Source: Halorussus aquaticus (lineage in GTDB: Archaea > Halobacteriota > Halobacteria > Halobacteriales > Haladaptataceae). Taken from it: 64,000 bases of DNA. The position numbers and the translations under genes are program-made. The notes under the pieces were generated by a model that searched no databases, was not told the origin of the DNA, and saw nothing but the letters and a program-made list of their open reading frames with translations. Location of the stretch: contig NZ_CP100400.1 of assembly GCF_024218795.1 (NCBI RefSeq), forward strand, positions 1,860,001 to 1,924,000. The letters are read 5' to 3'. Shown in pieces: positions 41,525-50,054 of the stretch. Numbering within the stretch: position 1 is the stretch's first letter; every line of letters starts with the position of its first letter.

Positions 41525-42997
41525 ATGGCGGACGACCAATCCACCAGTAGAGTTAGTTCAGTCTCACGGCGACGGTTCGTCGAAGCGGCGGGTGCAACTG
41601 GTACGGCCCTGAGTCTCGCGGGTTGTACTAGCAGTGACGGTGGCAATTCGACCGCGACCACCACCTCGTCGGGTGACGGCGGTGGCAAGACGACGGTCCA
41701 ATTAGCATCGGACGCCGACCTGAAGGAGGTTCAGTCCAAGTTCAACTCGTGGCTCCACGAGGCGGGCCTCTCGAAAGACGTGCACGTCGAAGTGATCGCT
41801 GGCTCCGACATCACCAACAAGCGACAGAACAAGTACACCCAGTGGCTGTCGTCTGGCCGAAACAAGCCCTCGCTGCTGATGATGGACAACGGTTGGACGC
41901 TCCCGTTCATCGTGCGCGACCAACTGCTCAACCTGAGCGAGGAGATTCCGGACACGGCCAGCATGGTCGAGGACGAGTACTTCAGCGCGAGCGTCGGCAC
42001 CGCGAAGGGACCGAACGACGACCTGTTCGCGGTTCCGGTGTACCCCGACTTCCCGACGATGCAGTACCGGAAAGACCTCGTGCAGGACGCCGGATACGAC
42101 ACCTCCGGTTGGGCGACCTCTTCGATGACGTGGAAGCGCTTCTCGAAGATTACCGCCGACGTGAAGAAACAGAGCGACGTCGACTACGGGTTCACGTTCC
42201 AGTTCAAGTCCTACGCGGGTCTGTCGTGCTGTACCTTCAACGAGTTCCTGTCGAGCTACGGCGGGACCTACTTCGGCGGTCTCGACAACCTGTTCGGGCC
42301 GGTCGGCGAGCGACCGGTCACGGTGGACGAGAAGCCGGTCGTCGATTCGCTCCGCATGCTCCGGACCTTCGTCAACGGCGAGAGCGACGAACACGGTCTC
42401 GACGGCGTCACCGGCAACATCTCACCGCAGGCCGTCCTCCAGTGGGCCGAGGAACCGTCGCGCAAACCCTTCACGAACGGCAACGCCGTGATGCACCGCA
42501 ACTGGCCGTACGCCGTCAACATCAGCGGTGCCGAGGACGCGCTGGGCAAGGACCTCGGCGTCATGCCAATCCCGCACGGCGTCTCTCCGGACGAAGCCAA
42601 GTACGAGGGAACCGGCGGCGCGACCGCCGCGCTCGGCGGTTGGCACACCGCGGTCAACCCGAACACGAACAAGAAGGAGGCCGCGCTGGAGGTCGTCAAG
42701 GCGATGACGAACAAGCAGGTCCAGTTCAACCTCCTCGAAGAGATCGGTTGGATGCCGCCGCGACCGTCCATGATGGACTCGGACACCGCGAAGAACATCC
42801 CCGTGATGGGCCGACACATGGAGACGTTCCGCCTCGCGGGCGAGAACGCGATTCCCCGTCCGGTGACGGTCGCGTGGCCCCAAGAGCGCAGCAAGATCGC
42901 GCAGGAGGCCAACGCTACCGTCGCGGGACAGAAGCCCCCGAAGAAGGCCATGACTGACCTCAAAAGCACCATCAAGCAGATAGAGGACAGCGTCTGA
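41525..42997 (+). CDS. Carbohydrate ABC transporter substrate-binding lipoprotein
   Basis: The 490 aa family-1 solute-binding protein has a Tat lipoprotein signal, SRRRFVEAAGATGTALSLAGC, with the lipidated Cys near residue 34. A Ser/Thr/Gly spacer follows. The mature domain has VEVIAGSDITNKRQNKYTQWLSSG, VPVYPDFPTMQYRKDLVQDAGYD, GGTYFGGLDNLFGP and LGGWHTAVNPNTNKKEAALEVVKAM, typical of MalE/UgpB-like proteins. It is the first gene of a compact operon with two permeases, an ATPase and two sugar-metabolism enzymes. The substrate is probably a sugar, polyol or oligosaccharide. Confidence 0.92.
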   Translation: MADDQSTSRVSSVSRRRFVEAAGATGTALSLAGCTSSDGGNSTATTTSSGDGGGKTTVQLASDADLKEVQSKFNSWLHEAGLSKDVHVEVIAGSDITNKRQNKYTQWLSSGRNKPSLLMMDNGWTLPFIVRDQLLNLSEEIPDTASMVEDEYFSASVGTAKGPNDDLFAVPVYPDFPTMQYRKDLVQDAGYDTSGWATSSMTWKRFSKITADVKKQSDVDYGFTFQFKSYAGLSCCTFNEFLSSYGGTYFGGLDNLFGPVGERPVTVDEKPVVDSLRMLRTFVNGESDEHGLDGVTGNISPQAVLQWAEEPSRKPFTNGNAVMHRNWPYAVNISGAEDALGKDLGVMPIPHGVSPDEAKYEGTGGATAALGGWHTAVNPNTNKKEAALEVVKAMTNKQVQFNLLEEIGWMPPRPSMMDSDTAKNIPVMGRHMETFRLAGENAIPRPVTVAWPQERSKIAQEANATVAGQKPPKKAMTDLKSTIKQIEDSV

Positions 42998-43013
42998 GCC
43001 ACGAGGTCACACA

Positions 43014-44045
43014 ATGGCGACTGACCACTCGACGGACGACTTCGAACGCGAGAGCCGTCGGAGCGGCCCGTACGTCCGCGCCGTCCGCTGGATGGAGAAC
43101 CTCGGCGACACGGCGTTCGCGTACCTGCTCCTGACCCCGGCGTTGCTCATCCTCGGCGTCATCGCGTTCTGGCCGCTGCTCAGGACGTTCGAACTCTCGC
43201 TCCACGCCGACCAACTCGTCGGCACCGGCACCGTGGGCGAGTTCGTCGGATTGACAAACTACGTCGAGTTGCTCACCGGCCAGCGGTCGGCCCTGTTGGT
43301 GCGGCCGCTGTTGCCGACCGTGGTGTGGAACGGCCAGTTCCCGTTCTTCCACGGCATCGACAACCCGTTCACGGCGGCGCTGACGGTGACGTTTATCTTC
43401 ACCATCGTGAGCGTCTTCTTCGAGACGGTCATCGGCTTCGGACAGGCGCTGGTCCTCGATCAGGACTTCCGCGGGCGACGGTGGGTCCGGGTCGCCATCA
43501 TCCTGCCGTGGGCGGTGCCAATCGTGATTCAGGGGATGATATTCTTCCTGCTGTTCCAGCCCAACATCGGGTTCCTCGTGGACCCGCTCCAGAGTCTGGG
43601 CGTCTTCAGCGACACGCCGCTGTCGAACAGTGTGGATTCGATGATAATCCTCGTGGTCGCGGACGTGTGGAAGACCTCGGCGTTCATGGCCCTGCTCATC
43701 CTCGCGGGCCTCCAGAGCATCGACCGCAACCTCTACGAGGTCGCCCGAGTCACGGGCGCGAGCAAGTGGCAGCAGTTCAAGATGATAACCCTGCCGCTCA
43801 TCCTGCCGACGGTGCTGGTCGCGATGCTGTTCCGGACCATCGGCGCGCTCCGAATCTTCGGTCTCATCGAGACGGTCACGAGTTGTAGCACGGTGCCGTC
43901 GCTGTCGTGTCTGGTCGTCTCGTCGTTCAGTTCGCGCCAGTACGGGACCGCGGCGGCTATCGCGTTCATCACCGCGGGCATCATCGCGGTGGCGGTGTCG
44001 GTGTACATCGGCAAGTTCGCCGACGCGCAGGGAGGTGGCGTCTGA
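43014..44045 (+). CDS. Carbohydrate ABC transporter permease (MalF/UgpA type)
   Basis: The 343 aa inner-membrane subunit has about six to seven hydrophobic segments (AFAYLLLTPALLILGVIAFWPLL, TVTFIFTIVSVFFETVIGFGQAL, VRVAIILPWAVPIVIQGMIFFLLF, SMIILVVADVWKTSAFMALLILAGLQ). The EAA loop that docks on the ATPase reads YEVARVTGASKWQQFKMITLPLILP. A cytoplasmic N-terminal tail of about 30 residues is charged. It is 16 bp after the binding protein, and its stop overlaps the start of the next permease (TGATG), implying coupled translation. Confidence 0.92.
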   Translation: MATDHSTDDFERESRRSGPYVRAVRWMENLGDTAFAYLLLTPALLILGVIAFWPLLRTFELSLHADQLVGTGTVGEFVGLTNYVELLTGQRSALLVRPLLPTVVWNGQFPFFHGIDNPFTAALTVTFIFTIVSVFFETVIGFGQALVLDQDFRGRRWVRVAIILPWAVPIVIQGMIFFLLFQPNIGFLVDPLQSLGVFSDTPLSNSVDSMIILVVADVWKTSAFMALLILAGLQSIDRNLYEVARVTGASKWQQFKMITLPLILPTVLVAMLFRTIGALRIFGLIETVTSCSTVPSLSCLVVSSFSSRQYGTAAAIAFITAGIIAVAVSVYIGKFADAQGGGV

Positions 44046-45040
44046 TGGCTCAGCAGTCGGACACCGTCGGTGTCGACGCCGACGCGGACGCCTCGAAGGG
44101 GCCGTTCGGTCGGTGGGCCTCCAAGGCCATCCGCAACCCCGAGCGGGTCTACCGTGCGATGTTCTACGTCGTGACGACATTCTTCCTGTTCACGACGCTG
44201 TTCCCGTTCTACTGGCTGTTGGTGCTGGCGGTGACGCCGAACGAGGCTATCACCGGGTTCGGCTTCCCGCCGGTGCCCCACGGGTTCAACCCCGAGGCGT
44301 TCCTCACCATCTTCGAGACGGTGCCCTTGCACATCTACGTGCTGAACAGTTTCGTGCTGGGCATCGCCACGACGGTCATCGTTCTGGTCATCGCGAGTCT
44401 CGCGGGCTACGTGTTCGGCAGACTCGACTTCCCCGGACGGCGGCCGCTGATGCTGGTGATACTGGCGGTGTCGTACTTCCCGCCGGCGGCGTTCCTGCTG
44501 CCGCTGTTCCAACTGTTCACCGGGAACGTCACCGTCGGCCTGTTCGGCGTCTCGGTGTCGAGTCCGAACCTGTACAACACGCCGGTCCCGATGGTGATGC
44601 CGTTCACGGCGCTGTTCATGCCGTTGTCCATCTTCATCCTGACGACGTTCTACGGCCAGATTCCGGACGGGTTGGAGGACGCCGCGCGAATCGAGGGGAC
44701 GACGCGTCTCGGCGCGCTGTTCCGAGTCATCATGCCGCTGTCGGCGCCCGGAGTGGCGACGGCGGGCGTGCTGACGTTCATCTCGGTGTACAACGAGTTC
44801 TTCTTCTCGTTCCTGATGAACGACGGACAGGTCGCCTCGAAGCTGACCCAGTTCTTCGCGTCCCAGAACAACTGGGCACCGCTCGTACAGGGCATACTGG
44901 CCTATCAGGGGCAATATTCGCAGATGTACAATCTGATGGCGGCCGCGAGCATCGTCGGCGTGCTTCCGGTCGCGGTGCTGGTCGTCATCGCACAGGAGAA
45001 GATAGTCAGCGGACTGACCGCGGGAGCGCTCAAGGAGTGA
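44045..45040 (+). CDS. Carbohydrate ABC transporter permease (MalG/UgpE type)
   Basis: The 331 aa partner permease has an acidic N-terminal tail (about 1-35) and six hydrophobic segments, including VTTFFLFTTLFPFYWLLVLAV, VLGIATTVIVLVIASLAGYVFG, LMLVILAVSYFPPAAFLLPLF and FTALFMPLSIFILTTFYGQIPDGLEDAARIEGTTRLGALFRVIMPLSAPG, whose end is the EAA loop. The loop between the fourth and fifth helices is longer than in bacterial MalG. It forms the heterodimeric channel with the preceding permease. Confidence 0.92.
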   Translation: MAQQSDTVGVDADADASKGPFGRWASKAIRNPERVYRAMFYVVTTFFLFTTLFPFYWLLVLAVTPNEAITGFGFPPVPHGFNPEAFLTIFETVPLHIYVLNSFVLGIATTVIVLVIASLAGYVFGRLDFPGRRPLMLVILAVSYFPPAAFLLPLFQLFTGNVTVGLFGVSVSSPNLYNTPVPMVMPFTALFMPLSIFILTTFYGQIPDGLEDAARIEGTTRLGALFRVIMPLSAPGVATAGVLTFISVYNEFFFSFLMNDGQVASKLTQFFASQNNWAPLVQGILAYQGQYSQMYNLMAAASIVGVLPVAVLVVIAQEKIVSGLTAGALKE

Positions 45041-45047
45041 TTCCACG

Positions 45048-46241
45048 ATGGGAGACGTAAATCTAGAAGACGTTACGAAAGCGTACGGAGACGTCGTCGC
45101 GGTGAACGACATGAACCTCGACATCGAGGACGGCGAGTTCGTCACGCTCGTCGGTCCCTCGGGGTGCGGCAAGTCCACGACGCTGGAGACCATCGCCGGA
45201 CTCACGAAACCGACGTCCGGCACCATCTCCATCGCGGACCGCGAGGTGACGAACCTGCCGCCGAAGGACCGGGGCATCGCGATGGTGTTCCAGAACATCG
45301 CGCTGTTCCCGCACATGGACGTGTACGAGAACATCAGTTTCGGCCTGCGACTGCGCGACTACCCGAAAGACGAGATAGACCGGCGGGTCGAACGCGCCTC
45401 CGACATCGTCCAGTTGGAGGGGATGTTAGACCGCATGCCCGACGAGATGTCGGGCGGGCAGCGCCAGCGCGTCGCCATCGCGCGGGCAATCGTGCGCGAA
45501 CCCGAGGTGTTCCTGATGGACGAACCGCTGGCGAACTTGGACGCCAAGCTTAGAGTCCACATGCGGACGGAACTCCAGCGCCTCCACAAGGAACTGGACA
45601 CCACCATCATCTACGTCACTCACGATCAGGCCGAGGCGATGACGATGTCCGACCGCATCGCTATCATCGACACCGGCGAACTTCAGCAGATTGCCCCGCC
45701 GCTGGTCTGTTACAACGAACCCGCCAACCTCTTCGTCGCGGGGTTCATCGGGTCGCCCTCGATGAACTTCGTCGAGGGCGAGGTCACGTCCGCGGGCCTC
45801 TCGACGCCGGACTTCGACGTGGGCTTCGACCCCGAGGCGGTCGGCGTCGAACCGGGCGACCGGGTCACGCTCGGAATCCGACCCGAGGACGTGCATCTCG
45901 CGGACGTCGCGGGACAGGCCGCCCACCAGACCGATCCGCTCGACGCGCGGACCGACGTGCTGGAACCGATGGGCGACGAGATATTCGTCTATCTCGAAAC
46001 GGGCGAGACCGGCGACGACACCGCCATGGGCGGCGATGCGGCAGACGTCGACCAGTTGCTCATGTCGGTCGACCCCGACGCCGACATCGACTCGGACGAA
46101 CCGGTCGAGGTCGTCTTCGACCGCGAGAGCGTCCACCTCTTCGACACAGACACCGGGGAGGCCATCACGCACTCGGTAGTCGCCGACGAGGCCGACGCCG
46201 CGAGCGACGACCGGGCGACCCCGGCGGAGGGCGACGACTGA
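45048..46241 (+). CDS. Carbohydrate ABC transporter ATPase (MalK/UgpC/MsmX type)
   Basis: The 397 aa protein has an ATPase domain with Walker A GPSGCGKST (36-44), a Q-loop FQNIALFPHM, signature MSGGQRQRVAIARAI, Walker B VFLMDEPLANLD and H-loop YVTHDQAEAM. The C-terminal regulatory OB-like (TOBE) domain contains VTLGIRPEDVHLAD and DVLEPMGDEIFVYLE, with an acidic loop of about 25 residues (GDDTAMGGDAADVDQ). It energises the import system. The start at 45048 is 7 bp after the permease stop. Confidence 0.95.
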   Translation: MGDVNLEDVTKAYGDVVAVNDMNLDIEDGEFVTLVGPSGCGKSTTLETIAGLTKPTSGTISIADREVTNLPPKDRGIAMVFQNIALFPHMDVYENISFGLRLRDYPKDEIDRRVERASDIVQLEGMLDRMPDEMSGGQRQRVAIARAIVREPEVFLMDEPLANLDAKLRVHMRTELQRLHKELDTTIIYVTHDQAEAMTMSDRIAIIDTGELQQIAPPLVCYNEPANLFVAGFIGSPSMNFVEGEVTSAGLSTPDFDVGFDPEAVGVEPGDRVTLGIRPEDVHLADVAGQAAHQTDPLDARTDVLEPMGDEIFVYLETGETGDDTAMGGDAADVDQLLMSVDPDADIDSDEPVEVVFDRESVHLFDTDTGEAITHSVVADEADAASDDRATPAEGDD

Positions 46242-46243
46242 CC

Positions 46244-46444
46244 ATGTCGGAGGCGGCGCTGGTGTACTTCGGCGCGGGCACGCTCCTGTTCTTCTTCTGG
46301 GCGTACGGCATCGTGTCGTTCGCGCTCGACTGCAAGAACAGGTTTCTCCCGGCCGCCGCCCGCCTGACCGCCAACTGGCGGGCGCGTCGGCGCGACGAGT
46401 CCCGCGAGGAGGAACGCGAGCAGCGCGAACGACAGCTCTACTGA
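46244..46444 (+). CDS. Small single-span membrane protein of the ABC operon
   Basis: The 66 aa protein starts two bases after the ATPase stop and ends before the dehydrogenase gene. One hydrophobic helix (ALVYFGAGTLLFFFWAYGIVSFAL, about 4-28) is followed by DCKNRF and a highly charged Arg/Glu tail. It is not an ABC family component I recognise. The spacing places it inside the operon, so a role in assembly or regulation of the transporter is plausible. I know of no characterised function. Confidence 0.7.
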   Translation: MSEAALVYFGAGTLLFFFWAYGIVSFALDCKNRFLPAAARLTANWRARRRDESREEEREQRERQLY

Positions 46445-46486
46445 CAGTTCGGAACAAACAATATTTCGACACGAAACCGAGAACAA

Positions 46487-47608
46487 ATGACGAGAGACGC
46501 TTCACGACGGACGATTCGAATCGGTATCGTCGGACTGGGCGGCATCGGCCATCACCACGCGGAACGCATTGCGGACGCGGCGGGGCGACTCGTCGGCGGC
46601 GTCGACATCAGCGCCGACGCCCGCGACCGCTTCGAGGCGACCTACGACGTTCCCACGTTCGAGACCTTCGACGCGCTCTACGACGAGGGCATCGACGCGG
46701 CCATCGTCACCACCCCGAACAAGTTCCACGAGGAGTACGCCGTCGAGGCCTTGGAGTCCGGCGTCGACGTTCTCCTCGAAAAGCCGCTGGCCAACACGCT
46801 CGACAGCGCCGAGCGAATCGCCGCGGCGGCGCGCGACGCCGACGCCTTCTGCATGGTCGGGTTCAACAACCGGTTCAGTCCCGGCGTCGAGGTGTTCAAG
46901 TCGTATCAGGACGAGGGTCGCTTCGGCGACCTCACGCACGTCGAGGCCAACTGGGTCCGACGGCGTGGCATCCCCGGTCGCGGGTCGTGGTTCACCTCCA
47001 AGGCGGTCGCGGGCGGCGGCGCGCTGTTGGACATCGGCGTCCACGCCATCGACCTCGCGCTCCACTTCCTCGACTTCCCCGAAGTCGTCGAGGTCACGGG
47101 CGACACCCGCTCGGAGTTCGGCGGCCGCGACGACTACACGTACCTCGAAATGTACGGCGAGGACGTGGAAGACGCCGAGTTCGACGTGGACGACCACGCC
47201 TCTGCCTACATCCGGACCGCCGAGGGCCAGTCGATTTCGCTGGAAGTCGCGTGGGCGACTAACCGCCCGCCGAACAACGAGTTCGTCGCGCAGGGGACCG
47301 ACGGCGGCGCGACGTTCGACCGGGAGACCGGCGACCTCACGGTCCATCGCGTGAGCGATACGGGCGCGGCCCACTTCGAGGACGCGGCAATCGAGACCCG
47401 GAGCAACGACACCCACAAGCGCGAACAGCAGGCCTTCTTCGAGGCCGTCCGCACCGGCGAAGCGCCGGACCGTAACACCGTCGAACAGGCGCTGACCGTC
47501 CAGCGCGTCATCGACGCCATCTACCGGTCGGCCGAGACCGGTCGCGCGGTCGAACTCTCGGAGTCGAGCGACGAAGCAGTCGCGACGCCCGAGAAACCGC
47601 GCCAGTAA
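46487..47608 (+). CDS. Gfo/Idh/MocA-family sugar dehydrogenase
   Basis: The 373 aa NAD(P)-dependent oxidoreductase has the Rossmann motif RIGIVGLGGIGHHHAERI (about 11-28) and the family EKPLANTLDSAERI (VLLEKPLA). The catalytic half shows GFNNRFSPGVEVFK, GGGALLDIGVHAIDLALHFLDFPEVVEV (DxGxHxxD) and FVAQGTDGGATF. Members oxidise inositol, glucose, 1,5-anhydro-sugars and similar compounds. It belongs to the sugar ABC operon, and its product probably feeds the TIM-barrel isomerase encoded next. The gap upstream (42 bp) contains AT-rich sequence that may be a secondary promoter. Confidence 0.9.
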   Translation: MTRDASRRTIRIGIVGLGGIGHHHAERIADAAGRLVGGVDISADARDRFEATYDVPTFETFDALYDEGIDAAIVTTPNKFHEEYAVEALESGVDVLLEKPLANTLDSAERIAAAARDADAFCMVGFNNRFSPGVEVFKSYQDEGRFGDLTHVEANWVRRRGIPGRGSWFTSKAVAGGGALLDIGVHAIDLALHFLDFPEVVEVTGDTRSEFGGRDDYTYLEMYGEDVEDAEFDVDDHASAYIRTAEGQSISLEVAWATNRPPNNEFVAQGTDGGATFDRETGDLTVHRVSDTGAAHFEDAAIETRSNDTHKREQQAFFEAVRTGEAPDRNTVEQALTVQRVIDAIYRSAETGRAVELSESSDEAVATPEKPRQ

Positions 47609-47650
47609 CGACCCACGAACGCAATCACCACATTTACCCATTTCAGAGAG

Positions 47651-48622
47651 ATGGACGTAGGAGTACTCACCGTTCCGTTCGGAGACGAATCGCTCGAAGC
47701 GACCGCCGAATACCTCTGCGACATCGGGGTCGGCGCAGTCGAACTCGGCTGTGGCGGCCACCCCGGCGAGGACCACCTGTCGCGCTCGGAGTACCTCGAC
47801 GACGAGGACGCGCAGGCCGAACTGCTCGCCCTGCTGGACGAGTACGACTTGCGAATCTCGGCGCTGGCGACGCACAACAACCCGCTGCACCCCGACGAGG
47901 AGACGGCCGCGGAGGCCGACACCGAACTCCGGGAGGCCATCGAACTCGCCGACCAGTTGGACGTGAACACGGTCACGTGCTTCTCGGGGCTTCCCGCGGG
48001 GAGTCCCGACGACGAGACGCCCAACTGGGTCACCGCACCGTGGCCGGGCGAACACGCCGAGGCCCACGAGTACCAGTGGGAGGAAGTCGCCGTCCCGTAC
48101 TGGTCGGACCTCGCGGACCACGCCGCCGACCACGGCGTGGACGTGGCTATCGAGATGCACCCGAACATGCTCGTGTACGAGCCATCGGGGATGCTGCGCC
48201 TGCGCGAGGCGACCAACGAACACGTCGGCGCGAACTTCGACCCCTCCCACCTCTACTGGCAGGGCATCGACGTGCCCGAGGCGATTCGGTTCCTCGGCGA
48301 GCGCGACGCCATCCACCACTTCCACGCCAAGGACACCAAGGTCTACGACGCCGAGGCCCGAACCAAAGGCGTCCTCGACACGACGCCCTACGACGAGGAG
48401 GCCGACCGCTCGTGGCTGTTCCGGTCGGTCGGGTACGGCCACGGGGAGGACCACTGGAAGGACGTCGTCAGCACGCTCCGGATGGTGGGCTACGACGGCG
48501 CGCTCTCCATCGAACACGAGGACTCGCTGACCAGTTCCCGCGAGGGACTGGAGAAGGCGGTGGACCTGCTCCGGCGGGCAGTGTTCCGCGACCAACCCGG
48601 CGACGCCTACTGGACGGAGTGA
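47651..48622 (+). CDS. Sugar phosphate isomerase/epimerase (AP endonuclease 2 fold)
   Basis: The 323 aa TIM barrel belongs to the xylose-isomerase-like superfamily. Metal ligands are readable in VELGCGGHPGEDHL, VDVAIEMHPNMLVYEP (Glu), ANFDPSHLYWQGID (Asp and His), HHFHAKDTKVY (His) and SIEHEDSL (Glu). Family members isomerise or epimerise keto sugars or dehydrate inosose. With the preceding Gfo/Idh dehydrogenase this suggests oxidation followed by isomerisation, as in inositol or related polyol breakdown. The exact substrate cannot be decided. Confidence 0.88.
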   Translation: MDVGVLTVPFGDESLEATAEYLCDIGVGAVELGCGGHPGEDHLSRSEYLDDEDAQAELLALLDEYDLRISALATHNNPLHPDEETAAEADTELREAIELADQLDVNTVTCFSGLPAGSPDDETPNWVTAPWPGEHAEAHEYQWEEVAVPYWSDLADHAADHGVDVAIEMHPNMLVYEPSGMLRLREATNEHVGANFDPSHLYWQGIDVPEAIRFLGERDAIHHFHAKDTKVYDAEARTKGVLDTTPYDEEADRSWLFRSVGYGHGEDHWKDVVSTLRMVGYDGALSIEHEDSLTSSREGLEKAVDLLRRAVFRDQPGDAYWTE

Positions 48623-48632
48623 GAGAGGCGAA

Positions 48633-48975
48633 CGGACGACCCTCGACTGCGGGTCGGTCGGCTATCAGTTCGTGGAGACGGCTCGCGCGAACGCCTCGGG
48701 GTGCGAACAGGCCTTCGACATGGCAGACGCCTCGTCCGGCGACGAGGAGTGCGAGGCCACGCGAGGCATCGTCGAGAAACACGAGGTGTTCGTCTCCTCG
48801 AACCCAGAGCGAGGCGAAAGAGACGTGTTCGACGTGACCGCCGGACAGAAGACAGAGCACTACGAGATAGCCACCTACGGTAACCTCGCCGAACTCGCCG
48901 ACCGACTCGGCATGGACAAGGCGGGCGACATCCTCCCCGAGAACCTCGAAGAGGAGTTCCCCGACCGGAGTCGCT
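48633..48975 (+). pseudogene. Remnant of a DUF892 (YciF-like) ferritin-like protein
   Basis: The open frame has no credible start and no proper end, but its core matches the second half of a DUF892 ferritin-like protein: YQFVETARANASGCEQAF, GIVEKHEVFVSSNPERGERDVFDVTAGQKTEHYEIATYGNLAELADRLGMDKAGDILPENLEEE. In intact proteins the helix bundle continues and begins earlier. Here the match stops after NLEEE and runs into the acetyltransferase gene on the other strand. The N-terminal half is missing. The family is implicated in stress and metal storage. This copy is probably dead. Confidence 0.6.
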
Positions 48976-48983
48976 TCTTTTCG

Positions 48984-49565
48984 CTACCCGCCGGTGTCGT
49001 ACTTGTAGGTCGCGCTGTTGGGGTCGATGCCGAAGTCCTCGGCGGACTCCTCCGGTTCGGGTTCCTCCTCGTGAGGTTGGGCGCGCTTGAACCGCTCGCG
49101 GAGGCGGTCGGGCATGACGAACTCGTCGGTGTCGAGGACCATCGCGACGGCGTCGGGGTCGGACCCATCTCGCTTGTCGTCGAGGCGTTCGCGGAGTCGG
49201 TCGGGCAGGTCGCTCGTCTCGACGCCGCGGAACCCGAACTGCGCGAGGTAGTCCGTCGCGCTCGTCAGCGAGAACACCGCGTCGAACCCCTGGTCGCGGG
49301 CGTGCTCGACCAGTCGCTCGACGACGTGCGCGCCGACGCCCTGCCTGCGCCACGATTCGAGCACCCCGATGCTGGTCAACTCGCAGAGTTCCCGGTCGTC
49401 GGTCTTGTGAATCCGGATGCGGCCGAACCCCGCCTTCTCGCCCGACGTCTCGTCGATGGCGACCACGTAGTCGCGGGAACGGAACGCGGTTTCGTCGAGA
49501 CCCATCGCCTCGATGTGGTCCAACAGCCAGACTTCCTCCCTGTTTTTCGCGTCCCGGACGTACAT
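48984..49565 (-). CDS. GNAT N-acetyltransferase
   Basis: The 193 aa protein has the GNAT fold at about 1-120. YVVAIDETSGEKAGFGRIRI forms the first strands, ELTSIGVLESWRRQGVGAHVVERLVEHARDQG is motif A with the acetyl-CoA pyrophosphate loop RRQGVG, and VFSLTSATDYLAQFGFRGVE is motif B. The C-terminal 70 residues are acidic and contain DPDAVAMVLDTDEFVMPDRLRERFKR, seemingly an extra helical segment. The substrate is unknown. It converges on the ferritin-like remnant and is followed by a zinc-finger gene upstream on the same strand. Confidence 0.85.
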   Translation of the reverse strand: MYVRDAKNREEVWLLDHIEAMGLDETAFRSRDYVVAIDETSGEKAGFGRIRIHKTDDRELCELTSIGVLESWRRQGVGAHVVERLVEHARDQGFDAVFSLTSATDYLAQFGFRGVETSDLPDRLRERLDDKRDGSDPDAVAMVLDTDEFVMPDRLRERFKRAQPHEEEPEPEESAEDFGIDPNSATYKYDTGG

Positions 49566-49622
49566 GGCTGTGAGTTGGCCGTCAGAGCGTAAAAAGCTGT
49601 GGCGCGAGGGGCCGAATGGGCG

Positions 49623-49928
49623 TTACAGACCGCCGGTCACTTCGTCGAGTCGGTTCACGACCTGCTGGAGGTCGGCCTCGTCCTCGATGGCGTCGCGGAC
49701 GCGCTCGCGCTGGCGGACCTCCGCGGCGCTCGCGCCGTAGGCACGCACGTACTCCGCGCGGGAGTGTTCGTTGAACGCGTGCCGGATGGCGAAGTAGCCG
49801 TCTGGAACGACCGACCCGCAGACCTTGCACTCGCGGCGCTTGTGGTCGGTGGTCTGGTGGACGATGGCTTCCTCGACGTCGTCGAACGTCTCGCTACAAC
49901 TGTCGATGCCGCACTCCCAGTCGGTCAT
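49623..49928 (-). CDS. C2H2-type zinc-finger protein (DUF7565-like)
   Basis: The 101 aa protein has two metal sites: CGIDSCSETFDDVEEAIVHQTTDH (C2H2 spacing) and CKVCGSVVPDGYFAIRHAFNEH. The second half is helical and acidic (EYVRAYGASAAEVRQRERVRDAIEDEADLQQVV). Small zinc-finger proteins of this type are conserved in haloarchaea (DUF7565, from memory), with roles in regulation suggested for some. It may be co-transcribed with the acetyltransferase 57 bp downstream. Confidence 0.75.
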   Translation of the reverse strand: MTDWECGIDSCSETFDDVEEAIVHQTTDHKRRECKVCGSVVPDGYFAIRHAFNEHSRAEYVRAYGASAAEVRQRERVRDAIEDEADLQQVVNRLDEVTGGL

Positions 49929-50054
49929 TATCGGTTTGGTCGAATCGCCGCGACAACAAGCTTTCGACCGATTGAGTCCGGTGGACGCGGACCCCTTGTA
50001 AATACCTTCATAACTAACCATTATCTTCATTCGTCGGACCGACTACCCGCAGAT

